64,000 nucleotides of DNA from Sphingosinicella sp. Its GTDB lineage: Bacteria; Pseudomonadota; Alphaproteobacteria; Sphingomonadales; Sphingomonadaceae. Positions 1 to 8,857 of this stretch are shown one piece after another; positions within the stretch are counted from its first letter, which is position 1, and each line of letters opens with the position of its first letter. The notes beneath the pieces were generated by a model that saw only the letters and a program-made list of their open reading frames with translations, ran no database searches and was not told where the DNA came from. The stretch covers positions 1-64,000 of the forward strand of contig NZ_JACESP010000003.1 of the NCBI RefSeq assembly GCF_013911755.1. Reading direction: 5' to 3'. The translations under genes were made by a program, and so were the position numbers.

Positions 1-1
1 C

Positions 2-1441
2 TTCAATACCGGACATCCGCACACGCATATCATCGTCCGCGGCAAGGACGTCCGCGGCAAGGATCTCGTCATCGCGCGCGAATATCTCTCGCAGGGCATG
101 CGCGAGCGTGCCGCCGAGCTTGTCGATCTGGACCTCGGGCCAAGGCTGGCACGCGACGTGCGCGCGTCACTCCGGCGCGATGTGGAGCAGGAACGCCTGA
201 CGGGCATTGACCGTGCCCTTCTTCGGGATGCCGATGCAGCAGGATGGCTTGAGGCCGGCGGCAAGGATGTATTCGACCGGGCCATCCGTATCGGGCGTCT
301 TCGCAAGCTCGAACGCCTGGGGCTTGCAGCGCCCGCGGGGAAACAGCACTGGCAGCTCGCTCCTGACCTTGAAGCGGCACTGCGGCAGATGGGTGAGCGC
401 GGCGATATCATCCGCACGATGCAGCGCGCGTTCAGCGCGCGGGGCGAGGCGCCCGCTCTGGCCGATCAGCTCATCTATGCTCCCGCCGGGCCCGGGGCGC
501 GTCCGCTTGTCGGCCGTGTGATCGAACGCGGGCTCGCCGACGAGCTCGAGGATCATCATTATCTGATCGTCGAGGCCACCGATGGCCGCAGCCATTACGT
601 TGCACTCGGCAAGGTCGAGTCTGTTGAATTGTGGGCTGACGGTGCCATCGTCCGGATCACGCCTGAAACGCCCCGCATCCGCGAGGTCGATTATACCGTC
701 GCAAGGGTCGCGGCTGCGAATGATGGCCGGTACGACGTCGAGGCGCACCTTCGCCATGACCCGGCGGCCAGCCGCGCCTTCGCCGAAATGCACGTCCGGC
801 GCCTTGAAGCGCTCCGGCGAAGAATCGGCAGTGCCGCGCGCGAGGCGGATGGCAGCTGGAGCATTGCGCCGGATCATATCGAGCGGGTTGCGGCGTACGA
901 GAAGGCGAAGCTGAGGGACATGCCCGTCAAGGTCGACGTCCTCTCACCGCAGCCGCTTGGCAGCCTGATCGGCGCGCACGCCGCGACCTGGCTCGACAGG
1001 CAGCTCATAGCAGGCGTTTCGGATGTCGAGCGGGACGCAGGGTTCGGACATGCCGTGAACGGAGCGCTCGAGCGGCGGCGACAGTGGCTTATCGCCGCCG
1101 GCTTTGCCGAAGAGGTTGCGGGCGAGACAATCTATCGGCCCGACCTTCTCGAAACACTGCGTCGGCGCGAGATCCTGCGCGTCGGATCGCAGCTCGCGCG
1201 CGAACTGGGTCTGGAGTTTGTCGAGTCCGGGGAAGGCGCGCAGATAAGCGGCGTCTATCGCCGCTCGGTCGAGACACCGGGCGGCCGCCTTGCGGTGATC
1301 GGACGCTCGCGCGATTTTACGCTGGTTCCGTGGCGGCCCGTGCTCGAACGGCATGTGGGCAAGGCCGTCTCGGGCATCGACCGCGGCGACGCCATCGACT
1401 GGACGATCGGTCGGGGGCGAAGCGGTCCGGAAATATCGTGA
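2..1441 (+). CDS. Relaxase/mobilisation protein (VirD2-like, DUF3363), 5' truncated by window edge
   Basis: The reading frame is open from base 2, so this is the C-terminal 479 residues of a longer protein whose start and catalytic tyrosine lie outside the window. The first visible residues contain HPHTHI followed by IVRGKD, the histidine cluster (motif III) that binds the metal ion in VirD2/RlxS-type relaxases. The rest is the Arg-rich C-terminal region typical of DUF3363 proteins, which accompany Trb-type integrative elements. The relaxase nicks oriT and pilots the DNA strand to the coupling protein, TraG in this element. The accessory genes begin directly after it. Confidence 0.85.
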   Translation, partial: FNTGHPHTHIIVRGKDVRGKDLVIAREYLSQGMRERAAELVDLDLGPRLARDVRASLRRDVEQERLTGIDRALLRDADAAGWLEAGGKDVFDRAIRIGRLRKLERLGLAAPAGKQHWQLAPDLEAALRQMGERGDIIRTMQRAFSARGEAPALADQLIYAPAGPGARPLVGRVIERGLADELEDHHYLIVEATDGRSHYVALGKVESVELWADGAIVRITPETPRIREVDYTVARVAAANDGRYDVEAHLRHDPAASRAFAEMHVRRLEALRRRIGSAAREADGSWSIAPDHIERVAAYEKAKLRDMPVKVDVLSPQPLGSLIGAHAATWLDRQLIAGVSDVERDAGFGHAVNGALERRRQWLIAAGFAEEVAGETIYRPDLLETLRRREILRVGSQLARELGLEFVESGEGAQISGVYRRSVETPGGRLAVIGRSRDFTLVPWRPVLERHVGKAVSGIDRGDAIDWTIGRGRSGPEIS

Positions 1442-1557
1442 CCGGCATTCGAACGGGCGCTGACGATTCGGCCGTCGGGGGGGCGACTCCCGCGCTGCGG
1501 CCGGACGATGTTTTTACGTGTTTGTCAGGCCGCCCGTCGGTGTGCCATCGTGCCGTC

Positions 1558-1836
1558 ATGCGCACCGTGCCCATGCTTCCCGACGGGAACTACCCGTTCA
1601 ACGACGAGCGCCTGCCGTTGGCACAGCTGGCGTGGATCGAGATGCCGCGTGAAATGGAAACGCTGTTGCGCGCGCAGGCTCGCGAGAACGACACGCCAAT
1701 CATCCGCGGCGTGCCCGTGGAGCTGCGCTGCCAGGGGCTTGAGACCGGCGATGCCGTCTTCATGGTGTACTGGCCGCACGAGGACGACAGGCTGCACATG
1801 CTGGCGCCGCAGTCGTTCCAGACGGGCCGGGCTTGA
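1558..1836 (+). CDS. Small hypothetical protein (92 aa)
   Basis: The ATG start at 1558 begins a 92-residue acidic protein ending at a TGA just before the AT-rich promoter of the methyltransferase gene. The sequence (starting MRTVPMLPDG) has no signal peptide or membrane segment and no motif I recognise. The reading frame is open further upstream to 1084, but there it overlaps the relaxase gene, so the 1558 start is preferred. It lies between the relaxase and the restriction-modification genes and may belong to the conjugative backbone. Function unknown. Confidence 0.5.
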   Translation: MRTVPMLPDGNYPFNDERLPLAQLAWIEMPREMETLLRAQARENDTPIIRGVPVELRCQGLETGDAVFMVYWPHEDDRLHMLAPQSFQTGRA

Positions 1837-1839
1837 TAA

Positions 1840-1854
1840 GAACAAAAAAAGAAC
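1840..1854. promoter_or_regulatory. Candidate LexA (SOS) box, GAAC-N7-GAAC
   Basis: The sequence GAACAAAAAAAGAAC matches exactly the direct-repeat GAAC-N7-GAAC (reverse of GTTC-N7-GTTC), the LexA operator of alphaproteobacteria. It lies about 60 bases upstream of the cytosine methyltransferase start and just after the preceding small gene. Seen directly: the repeat. Inferred: LexA binding, and control of the methyltransferase, vsr and EcoRII-type operon by DNA damage. Confidence 0.55.
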
Positions 1855-1914
1855 ACTTGCTGTCCGGGAGTCTTTCCGCCAGGGTGACGTAAATCGACAC
1901 AGATGGGGGCGACG

Positions 1915-3177
1915 ATGCGCAAACCGGCGGTACGGCGGAACGAGTTCACGAGGCTCTGCGCCCGCGCCGGACTCACCCTCGGGGAAGCCGCGACGCTGAT
2001 CGAGGTATCAGAACGCACTGCGTACCGCTACGCCGATGGTACGGGCCGTCCGTCGCGCCTTGCCCTTCGCGTTCTGCGCGATGCTGCGCACACGGGCGGG
2101 GAAGATAGGGACACCGACGGAGAGGTTCCGTTCCGCTTTATCGACCTGTTCGCGGGCATTGGCGGCCTGCGAATCGGCTTCCAGGGCATCGGCGGCCACT
2201 GCGTGTTCACGTCGGAATGGGACCCGCACGCGCAGAAGACCTACGCGCTCAACTTCCGCGACAACCATCCGGTGGCGGGCGACATCCGGCCCTATGCTGA
2301 AGACCCCGACCTTGTCCCCGGGCATGACGTGCTGCTGGCGGGCTTCCCCTGCCAGCCCTTCTCGATCGCGGGCGTTTCCAAGAAGAATGCGCTCGGTCGT
2401 CCGCACGGCTTTCTGTGCGACACGCAGGGGACGCTGTTCTTCGACACGGCGCAGATCATCGCGCACCACCGCCCGGCCGCGTTCGTTCTGGAGAACGTCA
2501 GGAACCTCGAACGCCACGACAAGGGGCGTACATTCGCGACGATCATGAACGTGCTCGAGAAGGAACTCGGCTACCACGTACAGGCGCGCGTCATCAGTTC
2601 GGCGCCGTGGGTGCCGCAGAAGCGCGAGCGCATCTTCATCGTTGGCTTCCGCGAGCCGGCTGCGTTCGACCTGAACGCGCTGAAATTGCCTGAAGGCGGC
2701 CCGAAGCTCGGCAGCATCCTTGAGCCGCACGAAGCTGTCGATCCGAAATACACGCTGACCCCGAAGCTCTGGGCCTATCTTCAGGCCTACCGCGAGAAGC
2801 ACAGCGCGAAGGGCAACGGGTTCGGCTACAGCCTGTTCGGCCCCGGCGACGTCACGCGCACGCTCTCCGCGCGCTACTACAAGGACGGCTCGGAGATTCT
2901 CATCGACCGGCCCGGCGGCCGGCCACGGCGCCTGACCCCGCTCGAGTGCGCGCGGCTCATGGGATTCGACCGCGGCGAGCGACGCTGGAAGATCGCGGTC
3001 TCGGACACGCAAGCCTACCGCCAGTTCGGGAACGCCGTCGTCGTGCCCGTTGTCGAGTTCCTCGCAAACGCCATGAAGCCCCATATCGAGGCGGCGCTGC
3101 GGAAGCCGCAAGCCGCACGTCAAGCTGCCGTCACCGTGAGCCGTCCGGACCGGGCGCCGCGCTACGCGCATGGCTGA
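1915..3177 (+). CDS. dcm: DNA (cytosine-5-)-methyltransferase, Dcm/M.EcoRII type
   Basis: The product transfers a methyl group from S-adenosylmethionine to C5 of cytosine in the host DNA, shielding it from the partner nuclease. The class motifs are present: AdoMet-binding FIDLFAGIGG (residues 75-84), catalytic GFPCQPFS with Cys146, ENV (193-195) and QKRERIF (235-241). An N-terminal helix-turn-helix (about residues 18-42) precedes the catalytic part; in M.EcoRII-like enzymes such a region allows autoregulation. The EcoRII-type nuclease downstream and the Vsr gene between them suggest CCWGG specificity. The end overlaps vsr by 8 bases. The start at 1915 has a GGGGGC stretch just upstream; ATG 1903 in the same frame is possible. 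A LexA-like box lies upstream. Confidence 0.93.
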   Translation: MRKPAVRRNEFTRLCARAGLTLGEAATLIEVSERTAYRYADGTGRPSRLALRVLRDAAHTGGEDRDTDGEVPFRFIDLFAGIGGLRIGFQGIGGHCVFTSEWDPHAQKTYALNFRDNHPVAGDIRPYAEDPDLVPGHDVLLAGFPCQPFSIAGVSKKNALGRPHGFLCDTQGTLFFDTAQIIAHHRPAAFVLENVRNLERHDKGRTFATIMNVLEKELGYHVQARVISSAPWVPQKRERIFIVGFREPAAFDLNALKLPEGGPKLGSILEPHEAVDPKYTLTPKLWAYLQAYREKHSAKGNGFGYSLFGPGDVTRTLSARYYKDGSEILIDRPGGRPRRLTPLECARLMGFDRGERRWKIAVSDTQAYRQFGNAVVVPVVEFLANAMKPHIEAALRKPQAARQAAVTVSRPDRAPRYAHG

Positions 3178-3628
3178 CGTCGTTCCGGCTGACGTGCGCA
3201 GCCGGATGATGGCGGGCATCCGCGGCACGAACACGAAGCCCGAACTGCTGCTGCGCTGGGGCCTTCACGCGCGCGGCTTCCGGTTCCGCCTGCATGACCG
3301 CACGCTCCCCGGCAAACCCGACATCGTGCTGCCGCGCTACCGGGCCGTCATCCTCGCGCACGGCTGCTTCTGGCACGGCCATGACTGCCACCTGTTCAAA
3401 TGGCCCTCGACACGGCCGGAGTTCTGGCAGGCGAAGATCGCGCGCAACCGGGAGGTCGACGCACGGGCTGAGGCGGCCCTCGCCGAGCTGGGGTGGCGGC
3501 AGGGCGTCGTCTGGGAGTGTGCGCTGAAGGGCAGGGCGCGGCTGCCTCTGGACGCGGTGATCCTTGCCTGTGCAGACTGGCTCGGATCGGACCGGCCCCG
3601 GCTGGAGATCAGGGGGAGAGAGGCATGA
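3170..3628 (+). CDS. vsr: Very short patch repair endonuclease Vsr
   Basis: Vsr nicks 5' of the T in T:G mismatches that arise when 5-methylcytosine deaminates at Dcm-type sites, starting repair. The protein has 152 residues, close to the E. coli length of 156. The catalytic residues line up with the E. coli numbering: Asp51 in GKPDIVLP, His64 and His69 in AHGCFWHG, and Asp97. Cys66, Cys73 and nearby residues fit the structural zinc site. The gene overlaps the methyltransferase by 8 bases and the EcoRII-type nuclease by 4 (ATGA), so the three are translated together. This is a standard partner for a C5-methylase. Confidence 0.95.
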   Translation: MADVVPADVRSRMMAGIRGTNTKPELLLRWGLHARGFRFRLHDRTLPGKPDIVLPRYRAVILAHGCFWHGHDCHLFKWPSTRPEFWQAKIARNREVDARAEAALAELGWRQGVVWECALKGRARLPLDAVILACADWLGSDRPRLEIRGREA

Positions 3629-4848
3629 GGCGGGGACAGCTCTCGGATTTTTTCGAAGGTGTCGTGGTCAAGCGGCTGAGCGCCGTGGAGACGACGCCTG
3701 CGACGTCCAACCAGCATGAGTTCAACGGTGCAGCACCGCTGCGCCGCCTGCTCGGGGATGATGATCGCAGGAACATTCGTGCCCGCTTCATCTGGCTTGG
3801 GCAGGAACAGGAAGCAGTGAGCGTCGACGGGATGGTGAGCTGGTACGACGCCCGCCGCAAACATCCGACACGCAGCGAGCACAGGCTCTACTATCCGGCC
3901 AATGAGGTTACGGGGATGATGGAGGCCGGTGACGTCTTCTTTCTTGCCCTCTGCCGCGACGGCTCCGCCATGGTAATCATTGTACCTTCAGGCAGCACGA
4001 TCCAGAACCAGCTGCTGTGGCTTTTCGGTCTCGAGGCGCAGCCGGAGTTCAGCTTCACGTTCCAGGAGATCGATCCGGCGCACAATGCCGAGCTCGATTT
4101 TGCCGCACGCTACATTCTCGACGAACTCGGGATCGAGCCGGACGAGCCCGAGGCCGATATTCTGGACGGGCTCATTGACGGCTTCGGGTTCACCTTTCCG
4201 ACAACCCGCATTTTCTCGCAGCTCGCCCGCACTTCGCTTCCGGATGTCTCGGCCGCCGATGATCCGGACCGGGCGCTGATCGAATGGATGGACCGGGAAG
4301 AGCAGCTCTTCCGCCGCCTTGAAAGACGGATCGTCGCGGCGCGGATCAGCGACGGCTTCCGTGCCGCAGACGGCGCCGACGTCGACGGGTTCCTGTCTTT
4401 CTCGCTTAGCGTGCAGAACCGCCGCAAGGCGCGCGCAGGGCAGGCGCTCGAGAACCACCTCGAGGCTGTTTTTACCGCGCAGGGCATCCGCCATGCGCGT
4501 GGCGCCGAAACCGAAAACCGCAACAGGCCCGACTTCCTGTTCCCAGGACAGGCAGAATACCGCGATTCAGCATTCCCGGCCGCACACCTGACCATGCTCG
4601 GCGCAAAGTCGACGCTGAAAGACCGCTGGCGACAGGTCCTGTCGGAAGCCGTCCGCATCGAGGAAAAGCATTTGCTGACCCTCGAACCGGGCATCTCCGA
4701 AAACCAGACTGAGGAAATGCAGGCCAAGCAGCTCCGGCTCGTCGTTCCGCGCCGTCTGCACGGAACCTTCCGGCCTGCCCAAAAGGGCTGGCTGATGGAT
4801 GTGTCCGACTTCCTCTCGGTGGTCCGGGCCCGTCAGGACAGGGCCTGA
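3625..4848 (+). CDS. Type II restriction endonuclease, EcoRII family
   Basis: The 407-residue protein has nearly the length of EcoRII (404). The N-terminal effector-like domain covers about residues 1-190. The C-terminal catalytic domain contains the PD-(D/E)xK-type core: RPDFLFP (301-307) and LGAKSTLKDRWRQ (325-337), with conserved Arg and Lys residues as in EcoRII-C. EcoRII cleaves before CCWGG and needs two sites, one acting as effector. The ATG overlaps the vsr stop codon (ATGA), making the start secure. With the methyltransferase and Vsr it forms a complete restriction-modification-repair cassette. Specificity is inferred from the family only. Confidence 0.9.
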   Translation: MRRGQLSDFFEGVVVKRLSAVETTPATSNQHEFNGAAPLRRLLGDDDRRNIRARFIWLGQEQEAVSVDGMVSWYDARRKHPTRSEHRLYYPANEVTGMMEAGDVFFLALCRDGSAMVIIVPSGSTIQNQLLWLFGLEAQPEFSFTFQEIDPAHNAELDFAARYILDELGIEPDEPEADILDGLIDGFGFTFPTTRIFSQLARTSLPDVSAADDPDRALIEWMDREEQLFRRLERRIVAARISDGFRAADGADVDGFLSFSLSVQNRRKARAGQALENHLEAVFTAQGIRHARGAETENRNRPDFLFPGQAEYRDSAFPAAHLTMLGAKSTLKDRWRQVLSEAVRIEEKHLLTLEPGISENQTEEMQAKQLRLVVPRRLHGTFRPAQKGWLMDVSDFLSVVRARQDRA

Positions 4849-4869
4849 GGCCGGGCAGGAGACCGGACG

Positions 4870-5589
4870 ATGCCGCTCAGCTGTCTGGGACCCGCATGGC
4901 ACACGTATTCAGGCGTTCGACCTCGATGAGGCCGCGTGGCAGGCGCTCCGGACAGGAACCGGCAGAAGCGCCATTTGCGCATGACGTGCTGCCTGGCAGA
5001 GGTTGTTCTCAAGCAGTCCGCGCGCGGGACGCGGTTTTTCTCGCACAAACGTACCGGAGCGTGCACCACTGGTGACGAAAGTGAGGAGCACCGTCACCTG
5101 AAGCTTCTGGCGGTCGAGGCCGCGCGGGCGGCGGGCTGGCATGCCGAGACCGAGGTTTGCGGTATCTGCTCCGACGGCGCGCAGTGGAGGGCTGACGTCC
5201 TTGCGACACGGGGTAAGGCGCGCGTCGCTGTCGAGATCCAGTGGTCCGGACAGACCGACGACGAGACAATGAGACGACAACGGCAATATCAGAGCGCAGG
5301 TATCAGGGGGCTCTGGCTTCTACGCCAGCCACGCTTCCCCGTCCTGCACGATCTCCCTGCTGTCTGCGTGGGCGGTAGCCTGTCCGAAGGTTTCATCGCG
5401 CTTCTGCCGCATGCCGGTAGGCGCATGACCCGCGCAGACCGTGTTGACCATGGTCAGTGGCGTCAGGCGGTGCCGATGGCGGAATTCCTGAGGGCGGCGC
5501 TGGAGCGGCGCCTCAGGTGGGGCACGGCGGTGGATGTCTTCGGCGCGAGTGTCGAGGTCGACGTTCGCGCAGCACGTCAAGCCTGCTAG
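4870..5589 (+). pseudogene. CoiA-like competence/nuclease-family protein, N-terminal part disrupted by two frameshifts
   Basis: The long intact reading frame (GTG 4936 or ATG 4981 to 5589) encodes a CoiA-like protein: MTCC, VLKQSARGTRFFSHKR, EEHRHLKLLAVEAAR and AVEIQWS match the family, which is predicted to have a PD-(D/E)xK-like nuclease fold. The expected N-terminus lies upstream in another frame. ATG 4870 follows an AGGAGA ribosome-binding site (4857-4862) and encodes MPL, but the conserved segment DPHGTRIQAFDLDEAAWQALR is readable only in frame +2 (about 4880-4952). Reading then has to return to frame +1 for RNRQKRHLRM. So two compensating shifts separate the start from the body. Either the gene is damaged or the assembly has two small errors. 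Confidence 0.65.
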
Positions 5590-5809
5590 CATGACAGCTG
5601 TAACGCCCGCACCGATATCATAACGGCGGTAACGCTCTCCAATCCGGGGATGTGTCTGGAATTTTCGCTGGCCGACGTTGGTGAATATCCATCGGTTGCA
5701 GACCGGATCGTCGGAAGTCTGCCTCAGAACCCGGATGGCAGCATATCAAGCCGCGATACAGCCGTACACAAAAGCGGACTGTGAATCGGCCTGCAATATT
5801 GACCCTGTT
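5590..5809. other. Intergenic stretch left of the IS3 element
   Basis: No gene with clear support. An open frame of 44 codons (5650-5784, beginning MCLEFSLADVGEYPSVADR) has protein-like composition and may be the remnant of a gene cut by the insertion sequence, but no ribosome-binding site or known family supports it. Confidence 0.4.
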
Positions 5810-5838
5810 TGGAGTGGGCCCTTTGGGTCGGACAGAGG

Positions 5839-6523
5839 TTATGCAGCTGATTTGACCATGGCGCGGGCGTGATGCTCCTCGAACTGCGCGGGGCTGAGGT
5901 AGTCCAGTGCGGAATGCAGGCGACGTTGGTTGTACACGTGATCGATGAAGCGCGGAAGTGAGGCGGTTACGTCCTCGAAAGTTTCGAACGCCATCGGGTA
6001 GACGGCCTCGACCTTGAGCGTCTTCATGAAGCTTTCCGCCTTTGCGTTGTCGTACGGATTGCCGCGCCGGCTCATCGATCCAGCAACCTCGTGTGCTGTC
6101 AGGATCTCGCGGTAGGCTCGAGCCGCGTATTGCGATCCGCGGTCCGAATGGTGAATGAGACCGGGCGGTGGCCTGCGGCTCTCAAGGGCGACCTTGAGCG
6201 CCGCCATGGCGAGGCGGGCGTCGATCGAGCGGCCGATCGCGTAGCCGACCACCTTGCGTGACCAGGCATCCAGGATGATGGCGACGTAAGCAAAGCCGCC
6301 CGTGATCGCGACATAGGTGAGATCGGCAACCCAGAGTTGATCAGGGCCGGTCAGTACGAGTGCCTTGGCCAGATCCGGGAAAGTCGGCAGGTCATGAGCG
6401 CTGTCAGTGGTGGCGATATAGCGCCGCCGACGGCGCGGCTGCAGATCATGCTCGCGCATCAGGCGACGGATGCGCTTGTGGTTGGCAACGATGCCCTGGT
6501 GTCGGAGGGCCGCGCGCACGCGG
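5839..6523 (-). pseudogene. IS3-family transposase OrfB, C-terminal fragment
   Basis: This is the larger part of the DDE transposase (integrase core). Visible are the HTH_21-like segment [16 protein letters not shown], the first catalytic Asp in [10 protein letters not shown], the second in [12 protein letters not shown], and the Glu in [14 protein letters not shown]. The N-terminal part of the same protein lies at 8853-9066, beyond the IS21-type insertion. Removing that insertion with one copy of the CGCGG duplication joins GWRRV to RAALRHQG in one frame, which proves that the gene was whole before the second insertion. The fragment by itself should be inactive. Confidence 0.9.
6519..6523. 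repeat. Target-site duplication CGCGG, left copy
   Basis: CGCGG occurs directly outside the left end of the IS21-family element and again at 8853-8857 outside the right end. IS21-family elements make 4-8 bp duplications. Joining the flanks across a single copy restores the orfB frame. Confidence 0.85.
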
Positions 6524-6601
6524 TGTCAATGGGCACCGAAGTTTCCGCAGATGTGGGCACTTAAAATTCCCTATGTTGGTGGTTTGGGTGTGTTGCGGTG
6601 A

Positions 6602-7456
6602 TCAGCCGTATTCGTGATCGGATTTTCCTTTCGTCGGTGGTCGTCCGCGGCGTTTTTGCGGCGGATTGAACGCGGCGCCGTTGCGCACGTTTTCGGGGAC
6701 GAGCGCGGCGTGCTCGCGCATGCGGTAGCTGGAGCCCTCGATCTGGATCACGACGGCATGGTGCAGCAGCCTGTCGAGCAGTGCGGTGGCGACGACGGGA
6801 TCGCCGAAGACGTCGCCCCATTCGGCGAAGCCCCGGTTGGAGGTGAGGATCATGGCGCCCTTTTCGTATCGGGCGTTGACGAGCTGGAAGAACAGGTTGG
6901 CGCCGCCCGGCGTGACCGGCAGGTACCCGATCTCGTCGACGACGAGCAGCGATGTCCTGGCGAGGAAGCGGATCTTCTCCCTGAGCATGCCTTCACGCTC
7001 GGCTTTGGTGAGTTGAGCAATCAGATCGGCGAGCGGGATGAAGTAGACCGCTTTGCCGGCGCGCACCGCCTCGACCGCAAGTGCCGTGGCAATGTGGCTC
7101 TTGCCGGTGCCGGGCGGGCCCAGCAGATGGACAACTTCGGCGCGTTCGATGAAGTCCAGGCCGGCGAGCGCCAGGATGCGGTTGCGATCGAGCGATGGCT
7201 GGAACGAGAAGTCGTAGCCGGCCAGCGTTTTGACGACCGGCAGCCGGGCCATGCGCAGGGCCGCCTTGATCCGCCGGTTCTCGCGCAGCGACAGCTCTTC
7301 GCCCAGCAGCTCGTCGAGCGCCTCGATTCCGTCGATCTGTCCCTGCTCGATACGCCGCAGGGTCGCGTCGAGGATTTCGAGCGCGCGAGGCATCTTGAGG
7401 CTGACCAGGCTCCGGCGGATGGAGTCGACGCGCGCCGATGGTGCCACGCCGTTCAT
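6602..7456 (-). CDS. istB: IS21-family helper ATPase IstB
   Basis: IstB is the AAA+ ATPase (DnaC-like) that assembles on target DNA and recruits the IstA transposase. The 284-residue protein starts at ATG 7456 (MNGVAPSARV), overlapping the istA stop by ATGA. Walker A is in LLGPPGTGKSHIATAL and Walker B in LLVVDEIGYLP, followed by the sensor segment LTSNRGFAEWG, all typical of IstB. Length and ending (KRRGRPPTKGKSDHEYG) look complete, so this gene appears intact although its partner istA is not. Confidence 0.93.
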   Translation of the reverse strand: MNGVAPSARVDSIRRSLVSLKMPRALEILDATLRRIEQGQIDGIEALDELLGEELSLRENRRIKAALRMARLPVVKTLAGYDFSFQPSLDRNRILALAGLDFIERAEVVHLLGPPGTGKSHIATALAVEAVRAGKAVYFIPLADLIAQLTKAEREGMLREKIRFLARTSLLVVDEIGYLPVTPGGANLFFQLVNARYEKGAMILTSNRGFAEWGDVFGDPVVATALLDRLLHHAVVIQIEGSSYRMREHAALVPENVRNGAAFNPPQKRRGRPPTKGKSDHEYG

Positions 7457-8706
7457 GGCCGGCTCTCCATGGCGAGGCTCGCGCCGATGGCCTCGTAGAC
7501 CGCCAGCGAGCGCAGCGGCACATGGTCGCCGATCCGTCCTACCGTCATCGGCCGATCCTGTGGTCGCGACGTGGGTCGTCCCATGCGATGGTGCCGGTCG
7601 ATACGATATTGTCGGCGCCCTTCGAGCACGGGGTGTTCGGCAACGACGATGCCGCGGTCGATGATGCGGACCAGATCCGGCAGCTGCTCGATCTCGACGA
7701 CCCGGCGCGTTCGGTCGGGAACGCTGTAATAATTGCCGCCGACGGCCACGAGCCCGTCGTGGCTGACCCGCCGCTCGAGCTTCAGGACCGCATTGAAGCG
7801 GTGCTCGGGCAGGCGCTGCAACTCTTCCTGTTCTTCGGCGAAGGCCTCGGCCACCACGCGCTGGGTCGTACCGTGCACCCGCGCATTGGCGACGGTGTCG
7901 AGCCAGTCGATGAGCTGGGCGTTGAGATCCTCCATGTTGCGGAAGGATCGCCCGAGGAAGAAGTCCTCCCGGATATAGCGGAAGGGCCGTTCGACCTTGC
8001 CCTTCGTCTTGGCGCGGTAGGGACGGCAAGCTCTGGGCTGGAAGCGGTAGTGCCTTGCCAGCCCCAGCAGCGAACGATTGTAGACGATGTGCCCCTGGTC
8101 ATCCTCCCCGGTCACCGCCGTCTTCATGCGGTCGTAGAGAATCTCGATCGGCACGCCGCCCAGCGCCTCGAAGGCCTGCATGTGACAGCGCAGCAGCGTC
8201 TGCAGGTCCTGGTGCAGGACATAGCGGGCGAACAGGAAGCGCGAGTAGCCGAGCACCAGGCTGAACAGCCAGACGATGCGTACCACCCCCGGTTCGTCGG
8301 TAAACTCGACGACGAAGCGGGCGAAGTCGACCTGGCCCTGAACGCCGGCCCTGGTCTCGAAGCGAACCTCGTAGGGCTTGGGATCGTGCTCGGGGCGGAT
8401 CGCCGCCAGATAGCGCTTCACCGCCGTATAGGCGCCGGAATAGCCCATCTCCCTGATCTCGCGGGTCAGTCGCGAGGCCGTCAGATCGGGGAACGCCGTC
8501 ACCCGTTCGCGCAGGAAATCCATGTAGGGCGCGATCTTGCAAGGCCGACCCAATTTGCGCGGGCCGTACGCCGGCACCTCCACGCCGCGCTCGATTTATT
8601 TGCGCACGGTCTTGGGATCGCGCCCCGTTCGGCGCGCAATCGCCGTCACCGACAGCCCCTGCCGGTGCAACTCCAGTATCATCATGGCTTCTCCAAGTCG
8701 GATCAT
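7453..8706 (-). pseudogene. istA: IS21-family transposase IstA with an in-frame stop codon
   Basis: The DDE transposase reads from ATG 8706 (MIRLGEAMMILELHRQG). Its N-terminal helix-turn-helix (LSVTAIARRTGRDPKTVRK) is followed at codon 37 by TAA (8596-8598), where relatives normally have Tyr (KTVRKYIERG); a single C-to-A change of TAC would explain it. The rest (VEVPAYGPRK to the stop at 7453) is open and contains the catalytic core, including VQGQVDFARF. Initiation downstream would give a protein lacking the DNA-binding domain. The element is therefore probably defective unless helped in trans. Confidence 0.85.
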
Positions 8707-8852
8707 CGGCGCCGCCTCCCACAGGAGGTCATCGCGCCGATTTTGGCGTTGCCCAATGCGCCGGGGTTAACCCCGGCGCATTGGGCAACCACGTCCAACA
8801 ATCAGGGAATTTTCAAAGCCCACTTTCGCGGAGAATTACACGCCCACTGACA

Positions 8853-8857
8853 CGCGG
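8853..8857. repeat. Target-site duplication CGCGG, right copy
   Basis: Right-hand copy of the 5-bp duplication flanking the IS21-family element; the left copy is at 6519-6523. Confidence 0.85.

Larger units (their letters stand above)
6524..8852 (-). mobile_element. IS21-family insertion sequence inside the IS3 orfB gene
   Basis: The element is 2,329 bp. Its left end reads TGTCAATGGGCACCGAAG and the right end, read inward, TGTCAGTGGGCGTGTAATTC; a second related block (GTGGGC followed by AAAATTCCC) lies further in at both ends, as in the multiple terminal repeats of IS21 elements. It is flanked by the 5-bp duplication CGCGG. It carries istA (damaged) and istB, overlapping by ATGA. The conserved ends suggest a fairly recent insertion. 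Confidence 0.92.

Noticed and set aside
2008-3234. 408-codon open frame on the minus strand
   Set aside because: Antisense to the cytosine methyltransferase gene, which has all class motifs.
6614-8850. Plus-strand open frames across the IS21-family element
   Set aside because: Shadows of istB and istA; the minus strand carries the known transposition genes.
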